A DNA stretch of 52,227 nucleotides from positions 1-52,227 of IMG/VR virus record IMGVR_UViG_3300044695_002763, one strand, 5' to 3'. This DNA comes from a virus. The translations under genes and the position numbers were made by a program. Below are positions 7,062 to 14,519 of the stretch, piece by piece; positions within the stretch are counted from its first letter, which is position 1; the number at the start of each line of letters is the position of its first letter. The notes under the pieces were generated by a model, which was not told where the DNA came from, did not search any database, and saw only the letters and a program-made list of their open reading frames with translations.

Positions 7062-7205
7062 ATGCCACTATTTCAAGGAGATACGCAAACGATTATAAGC
7101 ATGAACATTCGCAAGTTAGTTAGCGAAGGTTATTCAAACGAGCAAGCCGCCGCGATAGCATACGCTGAAGCCGAGAAATACCGCAAAGCAAGAAACAAGA
7201 AATGA
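7062..7205 (+). CDS. 47-aa protein with helical NIRKLxxEGYSxEQAxAIAYAEA motif
   Basis: The short gene starts at 7062 and its stop overlaps the ATG of the ParB-like gene (ATGA). The motif EGYSNEQAAAIAYAEAEK resembles the short helical segment found alone or fused in many phage head and DNA-associated proteins (of the kind GxxxxQAVAIAYxxA). The unit 2 copy (42620-42763) has the same length and keeps the motif while the N-terminus varies. That pattern supports a real protein. Function unknown. Confidence 0.65.
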   Translation: MPLFQGDTQTIISMNIRKLVSEGYSNEQAAAIAYAEAEKYRKARNKK

Positions 7206-7783
7206 GCGTACAACTAATAAACATATCCGAGCTAACGGTTAACCCGAATAACCCACGCATTATTAAGGACGAAAAATTCGATAAGCTGGTGCAATCGATT
7301 AAGGAGTTTCCCGATATGCTAAAATATCGTCCGATAGTTGTGGACGAGAACAACGTTATATTAGGCGGTAATATGCGTTTTAAGGCGTGCAAAGCTGCCA
7401 AGCTAAAGCAAGTGCCAGTTATGAAGGCAAGCGAGCTTACAGAGGCTCAAAAGCGCGAATTTATAATTAAGGATAACGTAAGCGGCGGCGAGTGGGATTG
7501 GGCGGTGCTTCAAAACGAATGGGACACCGAACAGCTCGATGCGTGGGGGGTGGATATACCCGACTTCGAAGATAACATGACAAACAACGAAGATTATGAA
7601 GGGTTAGACCAATTATCTAAATTAGATAAGTTTATGAATGCAGAATTAAAAAGAATGTTTTTGGTTTATGAAAACCAAACATTTGAAAAGGTTGTAAGGT
7701 GGTTTGAAGAAAAACAAACAAAATACAACTGCGAAGACAACAGCACGTTAATTTTAAAACTAATGGAAAATGAAAACATTTGA
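7202..7783 (+). CDS. ParB/sulfiredoxin-domain protein, unit 1 C-terminal type
   Basis: This is a 193-aa protein. Residues 1-95 form a phage-type ParB N-terminal domain, with LTVNPNNPR at the start and the ILGGNMRFKACK motif (about 53-64) that corresponds to the nucleotide-binding G-E-R-R box of ParB. After about residue 116 (DAWGVDIP) the sequence is unrelated to the unit 2 protein; its own C-terminal part is AT-rich. ParB-like proteins of phages and mobile elements often sit beside DNA methyltransferases. Here the partner gene is a TET/JBP-type dioxygenase that overlaps by 14 bases. I infer that the C-terminal part is matched to the enzyme partner. Confidence 0.8.
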   Translation: MSVQLINISELTVNPNNPRIIKDEKFDKLVQSIKEFPDMLKYRPIVVDENNVILGGNMRFKACKAAKLKQVPVMKASELTEAQKREFIIKDNVSGGEWDWAVLQNEWDTEQLDAWGVDIPDFEDNMTNNEDYEGLDQLSKLDKFMNAELKRMFLVYENQTFEKVVRWFEEKQTKYNCEDNSTLILKLMENENI

Positions 7784-8600
7784 GCTTACTAAAATACGTG
7801 ATTGTAGCGAACTAATAAAACAAACGCCATCAAAAATCGGTTACAATACTTTAATTGATAGCGATACTATATTTACAAAAAACGGCAAAAACGTAGGGGT
7901 ATATATAAAAATAAAACACGAATTGATTAACGAAATAAGGAAGGCGGCTTTGGAAACAAAATATGTTAAAACATATAGAACTCGAAGGGCTTTACCTACT
8001 CAATCAAGTGTTTTTGGTTCGCTTCCAAGAATTCCATTAAGAAATGATTATTGTAGGTTTTCTTCACAAACAAAAAACGAAAAGAAAAATACTCAACGTT
8101 TATTTACATTTATGGAAGTGTTAACAGGCATATATAAAAAATACTTGCCCGAACAGTATAACCATGATTTAAAAGTAATAAGCGAAAATGTTAACCAAGA
8201 TTACCTATTAAAAGAAAACCAACCTTTTGCAACCGCAAACATTAATGTAAACCACGCTATAAAGTACCACAAAGATACGGGCAATTTTAGGGGAAACTTA
8301 TCAAATGTATTAATTTTAAAAAGTGGTATTAGCGGCGGGGAACTTGTTTTCCCTGAGTACGGTTTCGCGCTTGAACAAAGCGACAGCTATCTATCAATTT
8401 TTGACGGGCAAAACGAAATACACGGAGTAATGCCAATTGCCAAAACGGGCGAAAACCCATACCGCGCATCAATAGTGTATTACACTTTAGAAAACATGAA
8501 GCATTGTTACCCTTTTAAAATGGAAGTCGAAAGGCTGCAAAAAGTAGCCACTAAAAGAGCTGCAAATAGGGCAAGCAACAAAGACCCAAGGTCAAAATAA
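7770..8600 (+). CDS. TET/JBP-family 2-oxoglutarate/Fe(II) dioxygenase (DNA base oxidation)
   Basis: This is a 276-aa protein. The C-terminal half is a double-stranded beta-helix with the expected ligands: His167-x-Asp169 in YHKDTGN, distal His218 in NEIHGVMPI, and Arg232 in YRASIVYY for 2-oxoglutarate. The stretch SGGELVFPEYGFALEQ between them is typical of the TET/JBP group, which hydroxylates 5-methylcytosine or thymine in DNA. Phage TETs are normally paired with a C5-methyltransferase and glycosyltransferases. No such methyltransferase is visible in unit 1, so thymine or a host-made mark could be the substrate. The gene is more AT-rich than its neighbours, suggesting transfer. Unit 2 has a C5-methyltransferase in its place. 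Confidence 0.8.
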   Translation: MKTFELTKIRDCSELIKQTPSKIGYNTLIDSDTIFTKNGKNVGVYIKIKHELINEIRKAALETKYVKTYRTRRALPTQSSVFGSLPRIPLRNDYCRFSSQTKNEKKNTQRLFTFMEVLTGIYKKYLPEQYNHDLKVISENVNQDYLLKENQPFATANINVNHAIKYHKDTGNFRGNLSNVLILKSGISGGELVFPEYGFALEQSDSYLSIFDGQNEIHGVMPIAKTGENPYRASIVYYTLENMKHCYPFKMEVERLQKVATKRAANRASNKDPRSK

Positions 8601-8618
8601 TACAGCGAAAAAACAGCG

Positions 8619-8933
8619 ATGCCAAAGCCTGAGAACATAGAGCCACATAAATTTAAGAAAGGGCAAACGGGAAACCCTAACGGGAGACCGCGTAAGCTGC
8701 CCGAACTTGATAAGCTATTAGCCGATGTGTTAGGCGAGGAAAAGGACGGCGTAACAGCGGGCGAAGCGATATTAAAAGCAATACGCGCACGCGCCGCTAA
8801 AGGCGATGTAAGGGCTGCGGAGCTATTGTTAGACCGTGCATACGGTAAGCCGAAGCAAAGCATTGATAACACCATCACCACCACCGAGCCGCTTGTTATC
8901 ATTCGCACCGAACCGAGTAAACCAGCCGAATGA
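8619..8933 (+). CDS. terS: Terminase small subunit-like protein (DUF5681 motif)
   Basis: This 104-aa protein has the FKKGQTGNPNGRPRK motif near the N-terminus, as in DUF5681 proteins, and a helical region LADVLGEEKDGVTAGEAILKA with repeated basic residues. These proteins lie directly upstream of large terminase genes and recognise phage DNA for packaging. The next gene starts at 8930, overlapping by ATGA. The shared sequence between units resumes about 20 bases upstream of this start, marking the right edge of the modification-cassette swap. Unit 2 copy: 44342-44656. Confidence 0.75.
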   Translation: MPKPENIEPHKFKKGQTGNPNGRPRKLPELDKLLADVLGEEKDGVTAGEAILKAIRARAAKGDVRAAELLLDRAYGKPKQSIDNTITTTEPLVIIRTEPSKPAE

Positions 8934-10246
8934 ATTTTACACTAACTGAAACACAAACCACAGCCTTCGACATGGCGACCAACGGGGACAAAAGAGTAAT
9001 TGTCTTCGGGGGCGCTATACGATAACCGCCCCCGCTCGAAAGTGTGGGGGCAAAGATTCGCGGCGGTAAAACGTATTGGCTTCTATTAACTCTAACATCA
9101 CTTTGTTTAACATATCCTCGCAGCCGTTGGGCGATTATTCGTAAAAGCCTACCCGATTTAAAGCGTACCACGTTCCCGAGCTTTGCCTCAATAATGATGG
9201 ACGGCGTAAGTAGTTACGTTAAGAATTGGAATAGGGAAACGAACGTTATAACTTTTACAAACGGTTCGGAGCTTATGTTTATGGCAGAATCGTTTGACGA
9301 CGATAAAGACCTTAACCGCTTTCGAGGTTTAGAGATTAACGGCGCGGGCTTAGACGAAGTAAACGAATTACAGGAAGTAACATTCTACAAAGTTCAGGAA
9401 CGTATAGGCTCGTGGAATAAGGCACATGGTAAACCGCCTATCGTTTGCCTCGCAACGTGCAACCCCGCTCAGAACTGGGTTAAGTCAATTATATACAACC
9501 GATACCGCGAAAACACATTGCCCGAACGTTGGGCTTACATACCGAGCCGAATAACGGATAATCCACACATCGCGCCCGAATACCTCGAAGCGCTAAAGGA
9601 ATTACCGCCTATTCAATATGCTCGATTCGTTGAGGGCGATTGGGACGTACTCGATGACGTTGCAAACCCGTTCTTATACGCTTGGAGCGACGAAAAGCAC
9701 ATCGACGATAGCGTAACACATAACGCACACTTACCGACGTTTATAAGCGTCGATTTCAACATTAACCCGTTATGTGCTTTGGTTATTCAAAACGTTGGCA
9801 GCACGGCTACGGTAGTGGATGAAATAAAGATTGAGCGCGGCTCTATAGATGCGTTCTGCGATGCGGTCGAAGCATTGAACATACCAATGGGCTTAATACG
9901 TATAACAGGCGACGCAATGGGCAAAGGCGGCACAATACAGGAGCGCGATAACTCGAGCGCATACATTCAGATTAAACGCCGCCTCAAGTTAGCCGATAAT
10001 CAAATAATAATACCAGCGAACCCGCGCCACGTTAACAGCCGTATTGATTGCAACACGGCACTAAAGAAACTCGATATTCGCGTAAATAGTAAAAACTGCA
10101 AAGGGTTCGTTTTCGATGCTAAGCAAGTACAATGCAACGCGGACGGGCAAATAATAAAGAGCAATAGAAAAAACATTACGGAGCGTGCCGACTTTTTAGA
10201 TTGTTTTCGTTACTTTGTAAACGCAATTCTAAAGCGATACCTATGA
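8930..10246 (+). pseudogene. terL: Terminase large subunit split by a 39-base in-frame insertion with stop (recoded or broken)
   Basis: The frame opens at ATG 8930 and reads MNFTLTETQTTAFD...VIVFGGAIR, then meets TAA at 9023-9025. After 39 extra bases (9023-9061) the same frame continues with GGKTYWLLL to 10246. Unit 2 has GGAIRGGKT uninterrupted (44653-45930), so the insertion lies inside the P-loop. Downstream features are intact: Walker B-like INGAGLDEVNE, and a nuclease domain with ISVDFNINPL and ITGDAMGKGG. Everything else reads open, so the protein may still be made. One route is restart at GTG 9044, which loses the first P-loop Gly; others are ribosome bypassing or read-through. A sequencing or assembly fault is also possible. 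Confidence 0.85.
9008..9061 (+). other. Split-P-loop insertion with competing GC hairpins
   Basis: The segment CGCCCCC at 9027-9033 can pair with GGGGGCG at 9008-9014 (7 bp, loop holding CGA-TAA) or with GGGGGC at 9046-9051 (6 bp), so two hairpins exclude each other. The codon before the stop is CGA and the last inserted codon is CGC; both are read by one Arg tRNA (ICG) in many bacteria. Take-off and landing on such codons is the arrangement known from T4 gene 60 bypassing. This is suggestive only. Confidence 0.5.
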
Positions 10247-10596
10247 GCGTTTGTTCACCTTGCTTCGATTCAGGCATTCAAGTAGCTTACTGTAACGGCG
10301 GTATAGCGTTTGGATTTGTAGAACCCGAAACTAACTACACCATAACGCTAAAACACAACGCAACGAATAAGCTGCAAGTGTTTAACGCCGAATCCGATTT
10401 GGATGGGCTGCTAACCATTACGGGAGCGAAGATAGATAACGGGCAAGGCTACACGCTCGAGTTAGCAGGCTGCAATAAGTTTACGATTTGCGAAGTCGAA
10501 TACGATTGCATTAGCTTTAGCGTGGCTAACATTGAAATAATCAGCGAAGAACCCGAAGTAATTAACTTAATGGAATGCGTAGAATGCAACGGATAA
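10243..10596 (+). CDS. Cys-rich beta protein, hypothetical
   Basis: This is a 117-aa protein. The ATG at 10243 overlaps the terminase stop as ATGA and is preferred over an upstream in-frame start. It begins MSVCSPCFDSGIQVAYCNGG and ends MECVECNG, with about eight Cys residues and beta-rich sequence between. No family is recognised; the position between terminase and tail chaperone suggests a virion or assembly protein. The unit 2 copy (45927-46280) differs by only a few residues and keeps all Cys. Confidence 0.6.
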   Translation: MSVCSPCFDSGIQVAYCNGGIAFGFVEPETNYTITLKHNATNKLQVFNAESDLDGLLTITGAKIDNGQGYTLELAGCNKFTICEVEYDCISFSVANIEIISEEPEVINLMECVECNG

Positions 10597-10793
10597 AATC
10601 AATATTACACGGCTGGTATCTTTGGGTAACATCGAACAAGGAAGCGAACGCGCTAAGTGATACGCGAACACCTATTTGTAACTTATGCCAACATCGCAAC
10701 AAGGCTTTAAACCTTTGTACGGCGTGCGGTTGTTTCTTGCCCGCTAAAACGCGGGTTAAAGATGCTGAATGTCCACACGACTACTGGATATAA
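10575..10793 (+). CDS. Small zinc-ribbon-like protein
   Basis: This 72-aa protein has Cys35-x2-Cys38, Cys48-x2-Cys51-x-Cys53 and Cys66, with GCFLPAKTRVKDAECP. This Cys arrangement and the CFLPAK segment occur in small zinc-ribbon proteins of bacteria and phages. The start overlaps the previous gene by 22 bases; a second Met (10584) gives a 69-aa form. The Cys residues are all kept in unit 2 (46259-46477) although other positions vary, so metal binding is likely. Its role in the phage is unknown. Confidence 0.65.
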   Translation: MRRMQRIKSILHGWYLWVTSNKEANALSDTRTPICNLCQHRNKALNLCTACGCFLPAKTRVKDAECPHDYWI

Positions 10794-10795
10794 AA

Positions 10796-11059
10796 ATGAC
10801 TGGGTTCATCCTCTGCCAAGCGTTCTTGAGTGAATCGCTCGATACCGAGGATGAAACCCTTCGCGAATTAACCGAGCGCGATATTGGGTTCGTAGAGGTG
10901 CTGATAAACGTAAACGATATAAGCCACGTTTTTAGCGGCGAGTATGAAGATTCAATAATTCAACTGCGTAGCGGCAATATCATAAAAGTAAAAAATGACA
11001 TCGACCACATTATCCAACAAATTAGGCGGGCGACTGCGCTCAATATTTTCGCGCAATAA
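10796..11059 (+). CDS. Small hypothetical protein upstream of the tail chaperone
   Basis: This is an 87-aa protein. I use ATG 10796 (MTGFILCQAF), because the bases around it are identical in both units whereas the in-frame sequence before it, from a possible start at 10769, varies. It contains acidic stretches (LDTEDETLRELTERD) and a C-terminal helix. Its end overlaps the chaperone gene by 65 bases. Unit 2 copy: 46480-46743. It could be a tail assembly factor by position; nothing in the sequence proves it. Confidence 0.55.
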   Translation: MTGFILCQAFLSESLDTEDETLRELTERDIGFVEVLINVNDISHVFSGEYEDSIIQLRSGNIIKVKNDIDHIIQQIRRATALNIFAQ

Positions 11060-11657
11060 GGCAAACCCCGAGTTACCTAAATACAACTTAGTCCAGCTAT
11101 TCAGTAAAGACGGCTTTAGCTATTACCGTTTCCCAAAAGAAACCTCGTTACCGCTCGAACGCTTTGCAATGAGTATGAGTTTACTCGAGCGATTAAGTAG
11201 CGGGCTTTCGGGTTCTGAGATGGAAGCAATACTAACTGAAATGGAAAAGGCTTTAGGCGCTGGTTTAACGAACCCGCGCAACGCCGCGTTAGTTGCTACC
11301 TACATACACGTTATTCGTGAAAGGCAAAACACGGTAATACACCGCGACCTATTGTTGAACATTGCCGCAACGTGGGTAATACGCTCGGACGAAAACCCCG
11401 CGATTATAAACCCCGATATTCACGAATCGAAACTAAAACTATTTGAGGCGATGGCAGAGGAGGGGTCGCACGATTTTTTTACAGGTTTGGATATCGAGCC
11501 GCTGAAACCCTTGTTACGTATGTCGCCCGACGAGTTAACGACATTATGGGATTACAACCGAGTCCAAATACAAAAGCTGCACGAAACCTTAGCGGCGTTG
11601 AGTTCTCACCGCGACGACGGGCAAAGCAAGCGCAAGACAAATTTAGGGAGCAAGTGA
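10995..11657 (+). CDS. Tail assembly chaperone, short product (gpG-like)
   Basis: This is a 220-aa, mostly helical protein (LERFAMSMSLLERLSSGLSGSEME...). It lies just upstream of the tape measure gene, where siphophages encode gpG/gpGT-type chaperones that keep the tape measure soluble during tail assembly. A slippery heptamer A AAT TTA at 11639-11645, correctly phased, sits four codons before the stop, so part of the ribosomes shift to the -1 frame. The same site and frame arrangement exist in unit 2 (47323-47329). The family is inferred from context and the frameshift signal, since these proteins diverge fast. Confidence 0.75.
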   Translation: MTSTTLSNKLGGRLRSIFSRNKANPELPKYNLVQLFSKDGFSYYRFPKETSLPLERFAMSMSLLERLSSGLSGSEMEAILTEMEKALGAGLTNPRNAALVATYIHVIRERQNTVIHRDLLLNIAATWVIRSDENPAIINPDIHESKLKLFEAMAEEGSHDFFTGLDIEPLKPLLRMSPDELTTLWDYNRVQIQKLHETLAALSSHRDDGQSKRKTNLGSK

Positions 11658-11767
11658 TGCACATCGCGGGCGGTAACGTTCTCGAGTTTAAAGAATTAAT
11701 GCAATCCGATATTGACGTTTTTTTGATTAAATTTGAGGTGTTCTATAAGCAACACCAAAATGGCTGA
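11639..11767 (+). CDS. Tail assembly chaperone, -1 frameshift extension (gpGT-like)
   Basis: After slippage at AAATTTA (11639-11645) the -1 frame adds 40 residues (REQVMHIAGG...YKQHQNG), making a fusion of about 257 aa. The extension is conserved in unit 2 at the amino acid level, and its stop overlaps the tape measure start (ATG 11760). In lambda, the T part recruits the tail tube to the tape-measure-bound chaperone. The independent reading that begins at 11546 is probably not used as a separate start. Confidence 0.75.
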   Translation, partial: KFREQVMHIAGGNVLEFKELMQSDIDVFLIKFEVFYKQHQNG

Positions 11768-14519
11768 AGTCTTAATCAAATATAAAGCCGACGCGGGCGA
11801 CCTCGAGGCGATTGTAAATAAGATAAACAAGGTTAACGACGATGTAGTTAAAAGCGCAACGGAGTCGAGTAAGCGGGTTGGTGATGAATTTAAAAAAATA
11901 GGAGCGACCGCAGTAAACGCTTTTGCTAACCAACAATTAGCGGGGGCGGTTAAAAACCTCAATACTCAAGTTGCTGGTCTTACAACAGGGTTAAGACTAA
12001 ACGTAGACGCTTTAAAAAAGTTTGATAGCGCAACAGATAATACCACCGATAGCTTAAAAGATTTCGACGAGGAAGTAAAAAAGACTAATAAAATATTAGT
12101 TCAATCGGCTCAAGACGTTGCAAAGTACGAAGATAGGCTACGCGAATTATCGGTCGCAGGGCAGCGCAACACAGACGAGTTCAAAGATATTGCGAAGGCG
12201 GTCGGCGAATATAAGTCGGCTATTATTGCAGCCGATAGGGCTGTTGATTTATACGCTAAGTCAACCGATGCCGCAACGGGTCGAATAGGCGAGCTTGAAG
12301 ATAAACTATACGACTTAGCTTTAGCTGGGAAAGCGAATACCAAAGAGTTTAACGACTTGGTAAAAGAGGTTGCAACGGTTAGGCGCGCTGTAATTGAAAC
12401 CGATGCGCAGGTCGATGCGCTTGCGCAACGCGGCGCTAAGTTAAAAGGCTTCGTTCAAAGCGTTGAATTAGTTGGCGTAGCTTTTCAAGCTGTCGAAGGC
12501 GCAGCCGCTTTAACGGGCAAAGAAAACGAAGAACTGCAAAAGACTTTAGTAAAGTTGCAGGCAATCATGGCTATAACCTCAGCGCTCGAACAAGGGCGCG
12601 TTATTATCATGGAGCAGCTTGCAGCTAAAACGGGTATCGCTGGTTTGGCAATGAAAGCCTATACGTTTGTTACCAACGGCGCTGCAACCGCTACTAAAAT
12701 TTGGCGCGGTTTGTTAGTGGCAAGTGGTATAGGTGCTGTTGTGGCAATACTTGGAACGCTTGCCTCTAAATTCTTGGATAACAAGGAAGCGACAAACGAA
12801 GCAGCCGAAGCAGCAAAGGAGTACCAAAAAGCTATTGACGACTTAAATAGAACGGCTGCGCAATCAGCAGTTAAAGCGGGTAACGCTCAAATAGAATTAT
12901 TACAAAAGCAAGGTAAAATAACCGAGGAACAGGCTAAACGCTTAATAGTTTTTAATGAATTGCAAACGGGCTTATCCGATGCCGCTGTTAGCGCTAAAGA
13001 CAAAGAAACCGAAGCGCTTAAAAGGCTTGAAGAACAAAAAGCCCTCGATATAAAAACATTTGGTAAAGTTACTAAAGCAACCCAAGAACAATTAGGCAAA
13101 GATTTACTCGCTATTGAAACCGAAAGGAGTAATAAAGAAAAAGAGTTACGAGCGCAAGCCGAAATAGAAATAATAAACATAAGTAACGAGCGAAAAGAAA
13201 AAGAAAAAGAAAACGCAAAGAAAGCCGCTGAAGACTTAGCCAAAGCTCGCGAAAACTTAGCTAACTTAGAACTGGATGCCCTACAAGCATCTTTAGATGA
13301 ACGCGAATCTATACTTAATGAAAGCAATAATAAAATTGCAGAACTTGAAAAGGCGTTTATTGATAGCAAGTTTAAGAAAGGAAGTGACGAAGAAATAAAA
13401 CTACAAAACGCAATACAATCTATTAAGGAAGACGCGACAAAGCAAATTGCAGCTATTGACCAAAAGGCTTTAGAAGAAAAGATTGCAAAAGAAAAGGAAG
13501 CCGCCGAAAAGATTGCCGAAGAACAAAGAGCCGCCGCCGAATCGTCAATAAATACCCAAATTAATTTAGTTAAGGAATTAGAAATTGAACTGGGTAGTTC
13601 TTTGGAGCGCCGCGTTGAGTTAATTAATTTAGAAGCCGACCAGCGTAAGTTGTCTGCTACAAATAGTATTAAAGACGAAAAGGAACGAGCAAGTGCAATC
13701 GAGTTAATCAATGCGGAAACTCAGCAAAAAATAAGGGATGAACAAAAGAAAACAACCGACCAAGCGGTCAATGATGCTTTCGAGATTGCCGATGCGGTTG
13801 CAAATACTTTAGGCGCTATTGTAGAATTACAGGGCGCACAATCACAGGCGCGCATCGATGAAATAAATAATACAGCAACTTTAGAACAGGAAGCGATTAA
13901 TAAGAGCTTAGAAAGCGAAGCCGATAAGCAGCGTAAACTCGATGCTTTACGCTTGCGCACAAGCCGACAAATAGCAGCCGAAAAGACAAAGCAGGCTAAA
14001 TCAGAAAGGGCGTTAAACGTGTTTAAGGCGGTAATTGATACCGCAGCCTCGATAACTAAAACGGGTGCGCAGCTCGGTTATCCTGCGGCTATTCCTTTTC
14101 AAGTTGCGGCGGGTGTTATCGGTGCTACTCAAATCGCTACCATATTAGCGCAGCCGTTACCTAAGTTTAAAAAAGGGGGTATCGTAGGGGGTCGAAGCCA
14201 CGACGCGGGCGGTACTATAATCGAAGCCGAGCGCGGTGAATTTGTAGTTAACCGCAACGCAGTAACGCGCCACCGTTCCGAACTCGACGCTTTAAACACA
14301 TCGAGCGCGGCGTTTAAGCGTTTAATAGATGAGCGATATGTACGCCCTGCTTTAAATTACTACATGGGCAAAAAGGAGCGCGCTATTAACGTCAATGCTT
14401 CATTAAACAGTAAAGGCATGGAGAAAGAAATTAAAGGCATGAGGCGCGACCTAAAGCGTAATAAAACGATTGTAAATATTAACGGAAATGATTCGCGGTA
14501 CGCATGGCATCTGAATTAA
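11760..14519 (+). CDS. Tape measure protein
   Basis: This is a 919-aa protein; ATG 11760 is chosen because it overlaps the frameshift extension stop and gives MAEVLIKYKADAG, shared with unit 2. Long Ala/Glu/Lys-rich coiled coils (about 60-240 and 390-730) flank a hydrophobic membrane-like section (about 285-340, GLLVASGIGAVVAILGTLAS). A Gly-rich end with PKFKKGGIVGG and an ERGEFVVNRNAV motif is typical of tape measures. It sets tail length and is ejected into the cell. The length implies a siphovirus tail of moderate size. The middle differs strongly from unit 2 while both ends are conserved. It overlaps the next gene by 16 bases. Confidence 0.92.
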   Translation: MAEVLIKYKADAGDLEAIVNKINKVNDDVVKSATESSKRVGDEFKKIGATAVNAFANQQLAGAVKNLNTQVAGLTTGLRLNVDALKKFDSATDNTTDSLKDFDEEVKKTNKILVQSAQDVAKYEDRLRELSVAGQRNTDEFKDIAKAVGEYKSAIIAADRAVDLYAKSTDAATGRIGELEDKLYDLALAGKANTKEFNDLVKEVATVRRAVIETDAQVDALAQRGAKLKGFVQSVELVGVAFQAVEGAAALTGKENEELQKTLVKLQAIMAITSALEQGRVIIMEQLAAKTGIAGLAMKAYTFVTNGAATATKIWRGLLVASGIGAVVAILGTLASKFLDNKEATNEAAEAAKEYQKAIDDLNRTAAQSAVKAGNAQIELLQKQGKITEEQAKRLIVFNELQTGLSDAAVSAKDKETEALKRLEEQKALDIKTFGKVTKATQEQLGKDLLAIETERSNKEKELRAQAEIEIINISNERKEKEKENAKKAAEDLAKARENLANLELDALQASLDERESILNESNNKIAELEKAFIDSKFKKGSDEEIKLQNAIQSIKEDATKQIAAIDQKALEEKIAKEKEAAEKIAEEQRAAAESSINTQINLVKELEIELGSSLERRVELINLEADQRKLSATNSIKDEKERASAIELINAETQQKIRDEQKKTTDQAVNDAFEIADAVANTLGAIVELQGAQSQARIDEINNTATLEQEAINKSLESEADKQRKLDALRLRTSRQIAAEKTKQAKSERALNVFKAVIDTAASITKTGAQLGYPAAIPFQVAAGVIGATQIATILAQPLPKFKKGGIVGGRSHDAGGTIIEAERGEFVVNRNAVTRHRSELDALNTSSAAFKRLIDERYVRPALNYYMGKKERAINVNASLNSKGMEKEIKGMRRDLKRNKTIVNINGNDSRYAWHLN

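Noticed and set aside
11546-11638. Independent gene starting at 11546
   Set aside because: The frame is explained as the -1 frameshift extension; the part before the slippery site overlaps the chaperone and has poor composition.
12887-13711. Long minus-strand frame in the tape measure gene
   Set aside because: Ser-rich shadow of a coiled-coil coding sequence, no start context, and not kept at the same place in unit 2.
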